Assembly: GCF_037176765.1 (NCBI RefSeq)
Contig: NC_090021.1
Location: 152,219,370 to 152,283,369, forward strand
Length of the DNA: 64,000 nucleotides
Direction of reading: 5' to 3'
From: Anolis sagrei
Lineage: Eukaryota; Chordata; Lepidosauria; Squamata; Anolidae
Shown: piece by piece, positions 43,665 to 56,187 of the stretch
Position numbering within the stretch: the first letter of the stretch is position 1
How the letters are laid out: each line of letters starts with the position of its first letter
Made by a program: the position numbers and the translations under genes
Notes under the pieces: model-generated
Seen by the model: only the letters and a program-made list of their open reading frames with translations
What the model was told of the DNA's origin: nothing
Database searches by the model: none

Positions 43665-43968
43665 CGCAAACTAGCCTCCTGCGGGAGCAAACTGTGCGAG
43701 CACGTCCATGACGTCATGAGACTCCGCCTCTCTCTCCGCCTCTTTCTCCGTGCCAGAGTGGTTTTTCCTTTGCTAGGGCAGCATTGCCAGCGTACTCTCG
43801 TTGTCGGCAGAATTCAACGACGAGAGTACGCTGGCAATGCTGCCCTAGCAAAGGAAAAACCACTCTGGCACGGAGAAAGAGGCGGAGAAAGGGGCAGAGA
43901 GAGAGGCAGAGTCTCATGACGTCATGGACGTGCTCGCACAGTTTGCTCCCGCAGGAGGCTAGTTTGCG
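43665..43968. repeat. 304-bp palindrome, arms about 140 and 154 bp
   Basis: Left arm 43665-43803 and right arm 43815-43968 pair almost throughout; the centre is 11 bp (TCGGCAGAATT), the right arm has a 12-bp extra and a 3-bp indel. Each arm contains CATGACGTCATG, hence a TGACGTCA (CRE/ATF consensus) and CpG-rich sequence. It resembles a fold-back DNA element; no target duplication or transposase. It could form a long hairpin RNA if transcribed. Confidence 0.92.
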
Positions 43969-44158
43969 ATGGGTCTTAGGATCACCTACATACGTGCACC
44001 AAATGACGCCTCTCTAGCTGCATTTGTGTGCACACAAAAAATATGGTTGGATACATTTTGAAGATACATAGTATACCGCTATCTGAATGATGGCAGGGGT
44101 GGGGATCTGGGAATTGATGAGATAACAAGATAGCTGTATTAGGTGAAATGTTTTTAAA

Positions 44159-44476
44159 TCTATATAAATAAAAATGTAACGTTCATTTGTGGGATTAACA
44201 TAACTCAAAGATGAATTGACATCAAATTTGGACACAATGCACCTATCAGGCCTACGAGTAGCCATCACTCATAAAAACATTGAAAAACACATTACAAGGA
44301 GCCTTTAAATTAAAAAAAAACCTTCTGCTTAAAAAGCAGAGACTTAAAAAGCCAATAAAACAAAAAAAATTACATTACAATGCATCCGCAAAACCACATA
44401 TATACACATATACACAAACACACAAAACACATATACACAGACTGGGCCACGGCAATGTGTAGCAGGGGACAGCTAG
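44159..44476 (+). mobile_element. Helitron-like element, complete, first of two in tandem
   Basis: Starts TCTATATAAATAAAAATG after A, ends GGGACAGCTAG before T. Contains ATTTGTGGGATTAACATAAC and a polypurine/CACATATACACA body. A short hairpin (GCCAC...GTG-) precedes the end. No coding. Confidence 0.72.
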
Positions 44477-44774
44477 TCTATATAAATAAAAATGTAATGT
44501 TTGTTTGTGGGATTGACATAACTCAAAAACCACTGGGCAAACTGACACCAAATTTGGACACAATACACCTACCAGGCCAACAAGTGACCATCACTTATAA
44601 AAACACTGAAAAACACAGCGGAAGAGACTTAAAAAGCAAAAAAAAAAAAACACCCACAAACATTACAACGCATGTGCAAAACCACATATATACACATATA
44701 CACAAATATATGCACGCATACAAAGGACATATACACAGATTGGGCCACAGCAACGCGTGGCAGGGGACGGCTTG
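44477..44774 (+). mobile_element. Helitron-like element, second tandem copy
   Basis: Begins TCTATATAAATAAAAATG at the base after the CTAG of the first copy and ends GGGACGGCTTG. Pre-terminal hairpin GCCACAGCAACGCGTGGC. Direct end-to-end copies suggest rolling-circle read-through or insertion at the T left by the first. Confidence 0.72.
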
Positions 44775-44804
44775 TATATAAATAAAAGTAATTTTATTTT
44801 ATAT

Positions 44805-45699
44805 CTGTATAGTGCTGGATGTGTTATTGCCCCAACTTTATTCTCCATCTTCATCGTTATAATACTTTACCTTGTTGATGGGAAGCTTCCCACCGGAGTG
44901 GAAATCATCTATCGGACAGATGGCAAGCTGTTTAACCTCAGCAGACTGAAAGCCAAAACCAAGGTTACAACAACATCTGTTATAGAACTCCAGTATGCTT
45001 GAAGTCAATGCATTAAAATCCATTGCTTTTTCAACTGTAGCATGCTGATGACAACGTCATCTGTGCGCATTCAGAAGAAGATCTACAAGCCACTCTAAAC
45101 ACCTTTGCAGAAGCATACGAGAAGCTCGGCCTGTCATTGAACATCGAGAAAACCAAAGTGCTCTTCCAGCAGTCACCAGCCAACCCCTCTCCAATGCCAG
45201 TGATACAGCTTAATGGTGTAACATTAGAAAATGTTGACCACTTCCCCTACCTTGGCAGCCACCTCTCCACCAAAGTCAACATCACCACCAAAATTCAACA
45301 CTGCCTGAGCTCTGCGAGTGCAGTATTTTTCCAAATGAAGCAGAGAGTGTTTGAGGACCGGGACATCCATAGGGATACCAAGGTGCTTGTCTATAAAGCT
45401 ATATTCCTCCCAACCCTGCTATACGCCTGCAAAACGTGGACTGTCTACAGACGTCACATGCAACTCCTGGAACGATTCCATCAGCGCTGCCTCCGGAAAA
45501 TCCTGCAAATCTCTTGGGAAGACAGGCGGACAAACGTCACCGTGCTGGAAGAAGCAAAGACCACCAGCATTGAAGCGATGGTCCTCTGCCATCAACTCCG
45601 CTGGGCCGGCCACGTTGTCCGGATGCTCGACCACCGTCTCCCAAAGCAGTTGCTCTACTCCGAACTCAAGAACGGAAAACAGAATATTGGTGGGCAGGA
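44805..45699 (+). mobile_element. LINE Y, C-terminal half
   Basis: Plus frames 44757-45002 and 45137-45871: GCVIAPTLFSIF, KLPTGVEIIYRTDGKLFNLS, SVIELQYA, then a roughly 45-bp insertion, then ADDNVICAHSEEDL codons in another frame, EKLGLSLNIEKTKVLFQ-like, NGVTLENVDHFPYLGSHLST, VLVYKAIFLPTLLYACKTWT, LCHQLRWAGHVVRMLDHRLP. Breaks off at 45699 where a SINE fragment begins. Confidence 0.85.
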
Positions 45700-45765
45700 A
45701 CCTGTCACCTGTCGGTCTTTAGTCCTGCCAGCACAGAGCTTTAACCCACTGCGCCACCGGGGGGC
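45700..45765 (-). mobile_element. SINE family I 5' fragment
   Basis: CCTGTCACCTGTCGGTCTTT to CTGCGCCACCGGGGGGCT is the reverse complement of the SINE I head. Confidence 0.75.
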
Positions 45766-45975
45766 TGGCTCTCTATTGGCTCACGGGGAAGGAAAAATAG
45801 CGTGTGATTGGTCCGTTTTACTGCCACGTTCCCAAATAGCCCGCCCTCCCTGGCTTGCCCCCATTGGCTGAACCAGAAGGAGCAGAAGGTTTTTTTTAAT
45901 TAAAGCGCTCCTTGTAATGAAAGGCACTCTGCGCATGCCCAGAGGAAGCGCAGCCGCCTTTAATAGGATTTAAAA
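45766..45975. promoter_or_regulatory. CCAAT-box cluster in GC-rich DNA, possible promoter remnant
   Basis: Three CCAAT/ATTGG motifs within 110 bp (CTATTGGCTC 45773, TGATTGGTCC 45806, CCATTGGCTG 45861), CpGs, and TCTGCGCATGCCCAG (NRF1-like) at 45930. No TATA box or gene start recognised downstream. Could equally be an unrecognised repeat. Confidence 0.25.
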
Positions 45976-46197
45976 AATGGAATTAAAACCCAGGAATCTG
46001 CAATATTATTATCTGCCTGATTTAAAATACATTTTAAATATTTTCATGTGCATTTTTAGAAGTAACATTTTAGGCCCTTATTATTATTATTTACTTAATA
46101 TTTTATTTACTGACTGCAATATTATTATTTATTTTTACAAACAAATACTAATAGAACAGATTCCCTCTCATTGGCTACATTATTATTCATCACGAAA

Positions 46198-46236
<39 letters not shown>

Positions 46237-46311
46237 GTAAAATGTCAGCGCTCTCAAATAGTTGTTGCTGTTGTTGACTTAATATAATATTATTTATTAT
46301 TTATTTTTATC
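45976..46311. other. AT-rich DNA with (TA)n
   Basis: (TA)n at 46201-46234. No other structure seen. Confidence 0.6.
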
Positions 46312-46510
46312 CCTGGGTTGTTGTAGGTTTTTTTTTTTTTCGGGCTGTATGGCCATGGTCTAGAGGCATTCTCTCCTGACGTTTCACCTGCATCTATGGC
46401 AAGCATCCTCAGAGGTTGTGAGGTCTGTTGGAACTAAGAAAAAGGGTTTATATATCTGTGGAATGACCACGGTGGGACAAACGACTCTTGTCTGCTGGAG
46501 CTAGGTATAT
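46312..46510 (-). mobile_element. Penelope-like element 3' end
   Basis: GGGTTGTTGTAGG, a T run, CGGGCTGTATGGCCATGG to TCTGCTGGAGCTAGGTATAT. Followed by a 37-bp tandem duplication (ATATATAAATAATGCTGAA repeated, 46535-46582). Confidence 0.85.
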
Positions 46511-46582
46511 ATATATATGCTAGGTATATATAAACACAGATATATAAATAATGCTGAATATATAAACACAGATATATAAATA

Positions 46583-47335
46583 ATGCTGAAGCCCCCCAAC
46601 CCCCCCCCCCCCGGCTACATGCCTGCCTTGGGGGGGGGGTGTGAGGGGGTGTCAGAGGGGTCACCAAAGTCCATCAGAAAACACAGAATTTTCTGTTGGT
46701 CATGGGGTTCTGTGTGGGAAGTTTGGCCCAATTCTATACTTGGTGGGGTTCAGAATGGTCTTTGATTGTAGGTGAACTATAAATCCCAGCAACTACAACT
46801 CCCAAATGTCAAGGTCTATTTCCCCAAAACTCCAACGGTGTTCACATTTGGGCATTTTGAGAATTCGTGCCAAGTTTGGTCCAGATCCATCATTGTTTGA
46901 GACTACAGTGCTCTCTGGATGTAGCTGAAATACAACTCCAAAACTCAAGGTCAACGCTTCCAGTATTTTCTCTTGGTCATGGGAGTTCTGTGCGTCAAAT
47001 TTGGTTCAATTTGTTGGTAGAGTTCAGAATGCTCTTTGATTGTAGGTGCACTATCAATCCCAGCAACTACAACTCCCAAATGACAAGACCAATTCCCCCC
47101 TCCCCCACCCCACCCCATCAGTATTCCAATTTGGGTGTATCACGTATTTGTGCCAAAATTGGTCCAGTGAATGGAAATCCATTCTGCATATCAGATCTTT
47201 ACATTATAATTCATAACAGTAGCAAAATGACAGTTATGAAGTAGCAACGAAAATAATGTTATGGTTGGGGGGTCAACACAACATGAGGAACTGGATTAAG
47301 GGGTCACGGCATTAGGACGGTTGAGAAACACTGAA
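46583..47335. mobile_element. hAT-type non-autonomous element
   Basis: Right end GGTTGAGAAACACTG is hAT-type. The body has the repeated modules AACTATAAATCCCAGCAACT and ACTACAACTCCCAAATG found also in the Helitron-like copy at 6175. The left end is replaced by a C/G-tract end of the element type seen at 49489. Confidence 0.6.
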
Positions 47336-47678
47336 CTATATGATAAATTAACTCCTGTGAAAATCTCAGATTCAGTTACTCTCCGGTTATCTAGGACTAG
47401 CACTTGGATTTGGGCATACCTTTCTGGTATGAAGGAACATTAACTTGAGATGGATTTCAAAAGGAAATTTCCACATTTCCCATATTGAACCAGAAGGCCT
47501 ATGTGTTAATATATATGGTAATATATATGGTAATGATGCACATTTATAGATTCCATGTACTATGCTGCTCTTAAGTCTACTTACCCATTGTAATAGTTTA
47601 CGTTACATTTGTCAAAGATGCAGAAAGATGTAATTAGCAAAGATAAAATATTATACTTGAAACATCCCTCATTTCATA
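47336..47678. other. no feature recognised
   Basis: Unique-looking AT-rich DNA with ATATATGGTA duplicated at 47510-47533. Confidence 0.4.
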
Positions 47679-47908
47679 TAATCATAGAATCATAGAATCA
47701 AAGAGTTGGAAGAGACCTCATGAGCCATCCAGTCCAACCCCCTGCCAAGAAGCAGGAATATTGCATTCAAATCACCCCTGACAGATGGCCATCCAGCCTC
47801 TGTTTAAAAGCTTCCAAAGAAGGAGCCTCCACCACACTCTGGGGCAGAGAGTTCCACTGCTGAACGGCTCTCACAGTCAGGAAGTTCTTCCTAATGTTCA
47901 GATGGAAT
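47679..47908 (-). mobile_element. CR1 LINE 3' end
   Basis: Same UTR and coding end as the other CR1 copies, with an (ATTCTATG)n tail at 47679-47700. Cut off at 47908 by an L2. Confidence 0.88.
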
Positions 47909-47910
47909 AA

Positions 47911-48390
47911 TTAATTAATTATTTTATTTGTTTATTTCCTGCATTTGTAACCCGCCCTTCTCACCCCCGAGGGGGGACTCAGGGTGACCTCACAGCAAGC
48001 ACCATCCGGTGCTGTCACGAATAAAAACATTCAACAATACAATTAAAAACATTCAACAATTAATTAAAACAGTTAGTTAAACCGTTAATTAAGAACAGTC
48101 AACTAAAACATGCCAGTTAAAATCCAAATCCAGGTCAATTTATCGTGCGTTGCTTAAATCTTCTTCTCACATTGCTGCTATTCAATGGTCGAACGCTTGG
48201 TCCCATAGCCAAGTCTTGAGTTTCCTTCTAAAAGACAGGAGGGAGGGGGCCAGTGTGATGTCCCTGGAGAGGGAATTCCACAGACAGAGGGCCACTGCTG
48301 AGAAGGCCCTGTCCCTCATCCCCACCAAAACTTGGGGACCAATTCAAATATATTCTTATATTGCTTTAAATTGGGTAGAATTTAACTTCC
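47911..48390 (-). mobile_element. L2 LINE 3' end
   Basis: ACCCGCCCTTCTCACCCCCG UTR and minus coding near 48240-48330 (GDEGQGLLSSGPLSVEFPL type frame). 5' limit uncertain. Confidence 0.75.
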
Positions 48391-48392
48391 CC

Positions 48393-48656
48393 ATTTATTT
48401 ATTTATTGTCGTGTCAGGAGCAACTTGAGAAACTGCAAGTCGCTTCTGGTGTGAGAGAATTGGCTGTCTGCAAGGACATTGCCCAGGGGACACCCGGATG
48501 ATCTGATGTTTTATCATCCTTGTGGGAGTCTTCTCTCATATCCCCTCATGAGGAGCTGGAACTGGTAGAGGGAGCTCATCCGCCTCTCCCCGGATTCAAA
48601 CCTGTGACCTGTCCTGCCGGCACAGGAGTTTAACCCACTGCGCCACCGGGGGCTCC
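48393..48656 (-). mobile_element. SINE family I, full length
   Basis: ATTTATTTATTTATTGTCGT end shared with LINE X, body, and head GCGCCACCGGGGGCTCC. TCCCCAT stands on both sides, a probable target duplication. Confidence 0.88.
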
Positions 48657-48879
48657 CCATGAGGTTTTACTATAATTTGTACTATTTATGAAGCTTTTAC
48701 CAACTTTTCTGTGAGTTTTTGTCATTTTGCCAAATTTGACTTCAGGATTGATACTGGAATGGCTTGAAACAAGAACACAAATATAGGTGAAATGTGGCCT
48801 TGGACAATGGTGAGTCTGCCCAACAGAGACAACGGTAGATTATACCTTTCCATTCACGTTTGCATGATATAACTAAACA

Positions 48880-49255
48880 TGTCCTTGCAACGGACGGGCC
48901 CATTTGGTGGGAACATGGGAGAGGGCCTTCCCATTGGCTGTTCCAGCTCTGGAAATCCCTTCCCGTTCCCAGACAGGGATCCAGGCATCCCTTTAATGTT
49001 TTTTTTCCGTCTTATTTCTTTTAATTGTTCTTTAATTTATGGATTCTATGTTTTAATTGCCTAAATGTCTGTTTATGTTCTATGTTTAATATGATTTGAA
49101 CTGGTTTAATTTATAGTCATATGTTATCATTTTAGTTATTATGCTTGGTTTTGTATATACGTTGGCATTGAATCTTGCCATTATTTGATGTACACCGCTT
49201 TGAGTCTTCCCAGGGGTGAGAAAGGCAGTATATAAATGCAGGAAATAAATACTAC
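48880..49255 (+). mobile_element. old L2-like LINE 3' end
   Basis: Coding scrap FPFPDRDPGIP, UTR and end CACCGCTTTGAGTCTTCCCA, GGCAGTATATAAATGCAGGA. 48657-48879 before it shows nothing recognised. Confidence 0.65.
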
Positions 49256-49488
49256 TCATTTCAAATCTTGTTGGGCAACTGCCCTCTTGGTATGGATTCC
49301 AATGGAAAGGGCCCATGGCTTCCCTGGAGCTTCGTGTTCCACCGTTGCCATAAGAATGCAGTTCCGAACCAGACCCCGGCTGGCCATTCCGTGGCTGAGA
49401 TCGAGGCCAGAGACTGCTTTCCCTTTGTTTTGTCTGAACTGCACACAGAAAAATGTCTTTACGAAGATTTCTAAAAGTAAGTGTAGCC
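49256..49488. other. unassigned DNA, weak exon-like end
   Basis: ATGTCTTTACGAAGATTTCT followed by AAAA|GTAAGTG (49474-49484) looks like a short coding start with a splice donor, but no exon partner was identified. Confidence 0.2.
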
Positions 49489-49804
49489 AGGATTTCGTTT
49501 CCGGGGGGGGGGGGGGGGGGGGGGCTGAATTTTTTTCAGGGGGGGTTTCGGGGGGGGCTGAGTTTCGGGGGGGGGCTGAGTCTGAGTGAAAGAGGGTCTA
49601 GCCTAGCAAACCTTTTGTATCATTACCCCAATACCCCCATGCATATGGGATATATTGAGTATAGTGATCAGATCATGATATGAATAAACATAACAGTTTA
49701 CATAATGCACCAGTAAGGTCTTTTCGCGAACCACCATGAGAATTTCGGGGGGGGGGGGGGCTGAAGCCCCCCGAGCCCCCCCCCCCCCCCCGGCTACATG
49801 CCTG
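49489..49804. mobile_element. DNA element with G/C-tract inverted ends
   Basis: Left end GTGTAGCCAGGATTTCGTTT followed by a G run; right end a C run followed by CGGCTACATGCCTG. The centre is AT-rich. A matching end stands at 46583-46622. Family not recognised; G runs make the exact sequence uncertain. Confidence 0.5.
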
Positions 49805-49860
49805 GGCCCTTTGGCACTCATGGGACAGGAGGGGAGGAGGAAAAGCAGGAAAGAGGGAAA

Positions 49861-51498
49861 GACCCATCGTGAGTGCCATTGGATCCCCCACATACGACCT
49901 AGCAAAATTTCTTGCTGCACAGTTACAAAGCCATATTGGGCTCACTACACACTACATCAAGGACTCAGCCCACTTCATAGAAAAAATCAGCAATCTCAAG
50001 CTAAATACCAACGACAAACTGATCAGCTTCGATGTGGTATCTCTATTTACTATGGTTCCGGTACCAGACACCATGGCACTCATCAACCAGAGGTTCCCAG
50101 AAGACATCACGGCTCTGTTTCACCATTGCCTCACCACCAGTTACTTTCAGTGGGACAATGAATTCTACGAACAGAAAGATGGAGTAGCTATGGGGAGCCC
50201 TCTCAGCCCGGTCATAGCTAACTTCTACATGGAACACTTTGAAGAACAAGCCCTGGAGACAGCAACCAAAAAGCCCACGATATGGTTCAGATATGTGGAT
50301 GACACCTTCACCATTTGGAGCCATGGAGAAGAAGAACTCAACAGGTTCCTGGACCATCTTAACAGCATCCACCCAAACATCCAGTTCACCATGGAAAAAG
50401 AAAATGAAGGAAGACTGCCTTTTCTAGATGTCCTAGTCATCCGCAAACCAGATCAACAATTGGGTCACACCGTCTACAGAAAACCCACACACACAAATAG
50501 ATATCTACATAAAAACTCCAACCAAGTCAAAAAAGAAGCACCATTAAAGCCTTGGCAGACCATGCAAAAAGAATCTGCGAACCCCACCTTTTTCAAGATG
50601 AACTGAACCACCTCAACTGGGCTCTCCAGGCCAATGGATACTCCACCTCAGACATCAGAAGAGCTGCAAGACCAAGAACAAGCCACGAGAGTCAAGACGA
50701 AGATCCACCCAGAGGAAAAGTGTTCCTGCCATACATCAAGGGAACCACTGATCGCATAGGGAAGCTGATGAGGAAACACAGCATACAAACAATCTACAAA
50801 CCCACCAAGAAAATCCAACAAATGCTACGTTCAGCAAAGGACAAGAGGGATCCTCTCACCTCTGCAGGAATCTACCGTGTACCATGCAGCTGTGGACAAG
50901 TCTACATAGGGACCACCAAACGCAGCGCCCAGACACGCATCAAGGAACATGAAAGGCACTGCAGACTACTTCAACCAGAGAAATCAGCCATAGCAGAGCA
51001 CCTGATGAACCAGCCTGGACACAGCATATTATTTGAGAACACAGAAGTGCTGGACCACTCTCACAACCACCATGTCAGATTACACAGAGAAGCCATTGAA
51101 ATCCACAAGCATGTGGACAATTTCAACAGAAAGGAAGAGACCATGAAAATGAACAAAATCTGGCTACCAGTATTAAAAAAAAACTCTAAAATTACAACAG
51201 CAAAACAACAGAGAGGAAACAACCAGGCACAGATTAACACCTCCCAGCAAGAGATTTTCCCAGGCTCAGGCAGGCCTTCAAATGCTAATGAAGGTGATCA
51301 GCTGAAACATTCACACCTAACTGCAGCAGGGAAGAGCTCCTTGCCCCACCCCAGCCATTCCACAGATATATAAACCCATTGTCCTAATTCCAACAGACCT
51401 CACGACCTCTGAGGATGCTTGCCATAGATGCAGGCGAAACGTCAGGACAAATGCCTCTAGAACATGGCTCTATAGCCCGAAAAAACCCCACAAGAACC
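49861..51498 (+). mobile_element. Penelope-like element, 5'-truncated, RT palm to 3' end
   Basis: Target duplication AAGAGGGAAA at 49851-49860 and 51499-51508. Frame 49869-50606 covers RT (MSAIGSPTYDLAKFLAAQLQ, GVAMGSPLSPVIANFY, FRYVDDTFTIW); frame 50552-51373 covers linker and GIY-YIG (GIYRVPCSCGQVYIGTTKRS). One frame break separates them. About 95-98% like the copy at 19313 by eye, so young. Confidence 0.92.
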
Positions 51499-51508
51499 AA
51501 GAGGGAAA

Positions 51509-51757
51509 ATAGTTAGCAAAATAACAAAAAGGGGGGAGGGGAGAGTTATTGTAGGTTTAACTTAAATAGGGTTTTTTTTGGTCCTTTCGAGTCCCCCTTC
51601 CCCCCCTCCCCCCCAGAAACACATCTCCCTCAAAAATCTCATCCAGGGTTTTACCAAATTTTACGAATTTAACCTCTAACACATCTGTTTTGTAATGTTT
51701 TGCATTGAATCTTGCTGTTTGTTAACCGCTTTGAGTTGCCTAAGGGCTGAGAAAAGC

Positions 51758-51796
<39 letters not shown>

Positions 51797-52384
51797 TATT
51801 TCTTGCATTTATTGACCGCCCCTCTCAGCCCGAAGGCGACTCGGGGCGGTGAACAACAACAAAGAAAGACAGTGTACAGTGAATCACGACAATACAAACC
51901 AAATACAACATAACATATACTTATACTAAAAATCCGCTTCGTCGAGTCCTGGGGTCATAGCCGAAATTCGTAAACCTAGTTCATTCCAGTGTCATTCCAA
52001 ATACACTCAGTTGAAGGCCTGCTCGAAGAGCCATGTTTTCAGGCCCCTACGAAAGGCCATCAAGGAGGGCGCCTGTCTAACTTCAGCAGGGAGGGTGTTC
52101 CACAGCCGGGGGGCCACCACCGAGAAGGCCCGCTCCCTCGTCCCCGCCAGACGTGCCTGTGAGGCAGGCGGGACCGAGAGAAGGGCCTCCCCGGATGATC
52201 TCAAGGCCCTCGTGGGCTCGTAGGCCGAGATGCGGTCTGCAAGGTATTTTGGGCCGGAACCGTTTAGGGCTTTGTAGGATAACACCAGCACCTTAAATTG
52301 GGCCCGGTAGCAAATCGGCAGCCAGTGGAGCTGGGACAGCAGGGGCGTTGTATGCTCTCTGCGTCCTGCTCCCGTTAACAACAT
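51509..52384. mobile_element. L2 (+) tail interrupted by (AT)n and an L2 (-) insertion
   Basis: 51690-51765 is a plus L2 end (TAACCGCTTTGAGTTGCCTA, AAGCGGTATAT) resuming at 52385 (GGTATTTATAGTAAATAAAT). Between lie (AT)n and a minus L2 (51793-52384; minus frame 52007-52384: LLSQLHWLPICYRAQFKVLV, RAFSVVAPRLWNTLPAEVRQ). 51509-51690 shows only C-rich unassigned DNA. Confidence 0.8.
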
Positions 52385-52616
52385 GGTATTTATAGTAAAT
52401 AAATAAATATGATTTGTTGTAATTTTGTGTCTGGCAGGATATAAATAAACTTTATTATTTTATTATTGGTGTTGTTAGTAAGCTAAATAGTTTCAAAAAT
52501 CATGTATGTCACAAAAACGAAGCTGCTATGGGAAGAGCAATGGCCCTAAAACAGCCGCTCTCCCAAAGCATCTCCGTCCTCTTCCCTCTGACCTTGTCCT
52601 CCTCTCTCCTTTGCAG

Positions 52617-53328
52617 AACATCAGGAACGTATGTGAAGACCTTTTTATGTGTTGTAGGAGGAGGACATCGATTAAAGTGTATCCCATCAGGTATCCCCCT
52701 TCCTTATTTCTTTCTGCTTGTTATAATTTAATTCACGGGTGTTTTAGTGAGCACCCTTGATCTGTTGCTAACTTTATGCTGTTTTCCCTCCTTCTCTAGC
52801 CCCCCAGAAGAAATTGAGGAGTCCTCCTCCGATGAACTGGATTTAGAGACTTGGGTAAGGAGGGGAAGGCAGGAGGATTGTACTTCTGCGAAGAGGAGGG
52901 GATCGGGATTTTAATAATGTCTCTTCTTTTTTCTTTACAGCATTTCTGTATGGTACCGGTGCCGCAGCCACGCCCAGATGACAGGCCTGAGGACCCCCTT
53001 CAAGTGGAGTCCTTTGAGTCCTGGGTAAGGAGTGAAAGGCAGCAGTACTGTCTTTCTGGCAAGTGGAAGGGGGGGCCAAGCTTTCAGAGAAAGTCTCTGA
53101 ATAATCACTTTGATCTTCTCTTTCTTTCACAGATCACCATTACCAATCTATCGGATGACGGGAGCATGGACGGACCATGGAGCCCGCTGCCCCAGGGAGA
53201 GAAGTAACTGTTTGGGTGGGGGTTGGGTCCTTTGTTGAGTTGGAGGAGTATTTGGGTTTTATGTTCTTACATGTCTTTTTGTTTCTCTTAGACCAACAAC
53301 AGATATCGTGATTGAAGATCTGGACTGA
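52617..53328 (+). CDS. 3' exons of an unrecognised host gene
   Basis: Five consecutive exons with pyrimidine-tract/AG acceptors and GT donors: 52617-52690, 52800-52854, 52941-53024, 53133-53203, 53292-53328. The spliced frame stays open for 106 codons and ends in TGA. Exon peptides: NIRNVCEDLFMCCRRRTSIK + VYPI; S at the junction; PPEEIEESSSDELDLETW; HFCMVPVPQPRPDD + RPEDPLQVESFESW; ITITNLSDDGSMDGPWSPLP + QGE; K; PTTDIVIEDLD. A basic, cysteine-bearing start followed by an acidic Ser/Pro/Trp-rich tail would suit the cytoplasmic end of a membrane receptor, but that is speculation. Exons 2 and 3 both end ...TGG|GTAAGGAG and their introns are alike, so they look duplicated. 5' exons were not found; repeats fill the upstream 3 kb. 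Confidence 0.7.
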
Positions 53329-53461
53329 AGAACCCCTGGGACAGCTGGCTCCATCGTCTGTCCATCGCTCCCCACCCAGGACTCATTGGACTCCTCTGGA
53401 ACGGGGTCCTCACTCCTTGCCTCCCGGCTTGGCTGCGGCGCTGATACCATACAGAAATGTT
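53329..53461 (-). repeat. inverted copy of exon 3 and its donor, just after the stop
   Basis: Read on the minus strand this matches 52941 to about 53060: CATTTCTGTATGGTA, CCGCAGCC, GAGGACCCC, GAGTCC and TGAGTCCTGGGT. It would encode MVSAPQPSREARSEDPVPEE. As part of the 3' UTR it could pair with exon 3 in the same RNA. Confidence 0.75.
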
Positions 53462-53536
53462 ACAGCAACAGAGCTGTTTTATATTGTGAGTGATTTCTAT
53501 AGTTTCTTTATTTTTTAACTGAAAAATGTAGTATAA

Positions 53537-55969
<2,433 letters not shown>

Positions 55970-56032
55970 GTAGTATAATGTTCCTGTCTTTTTTGTTGAA
56001 TTTGTGCCAGGTGGTGCAAGGATTCATAGAAC

Positions 56033-56187
56033 AGTGTTTCTCAACCTCGGGGTCGGGACGAGGGGGTTTCAGAGGGGGTCACCAAAGAGCATCAGAAAAC
56101 ACATATTTCTTAGGAACCCCTTTGGCAGAGAAGGCTGAAGATCTCTCCACCTGTCCTTCTCTCCCTTTTTGGAAACAGATGACAAAT
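56033..56187. mobile_element. hAT element left end
   Basis: CAGTGTTTCTCAACCTCGGG end, then GGGTCACCAAAGAGCATCAG, AACCCCTTTGGCAGAGAAGG. Truncated by the PLE at 56188. Confidence 0.7.

Noticed and set aside
43714-43919. Matching 67-codon frames on both strands in the palindrome
   Set aside because: They are the same sequence read from the two arms; no protein family recognised.
49256-49484. First coding exon for the gene at 52617
   Set aside because: A donor-like GTAAGTG is present, but frame and phase cannot be linked to the later exons and repeats fill the space between.
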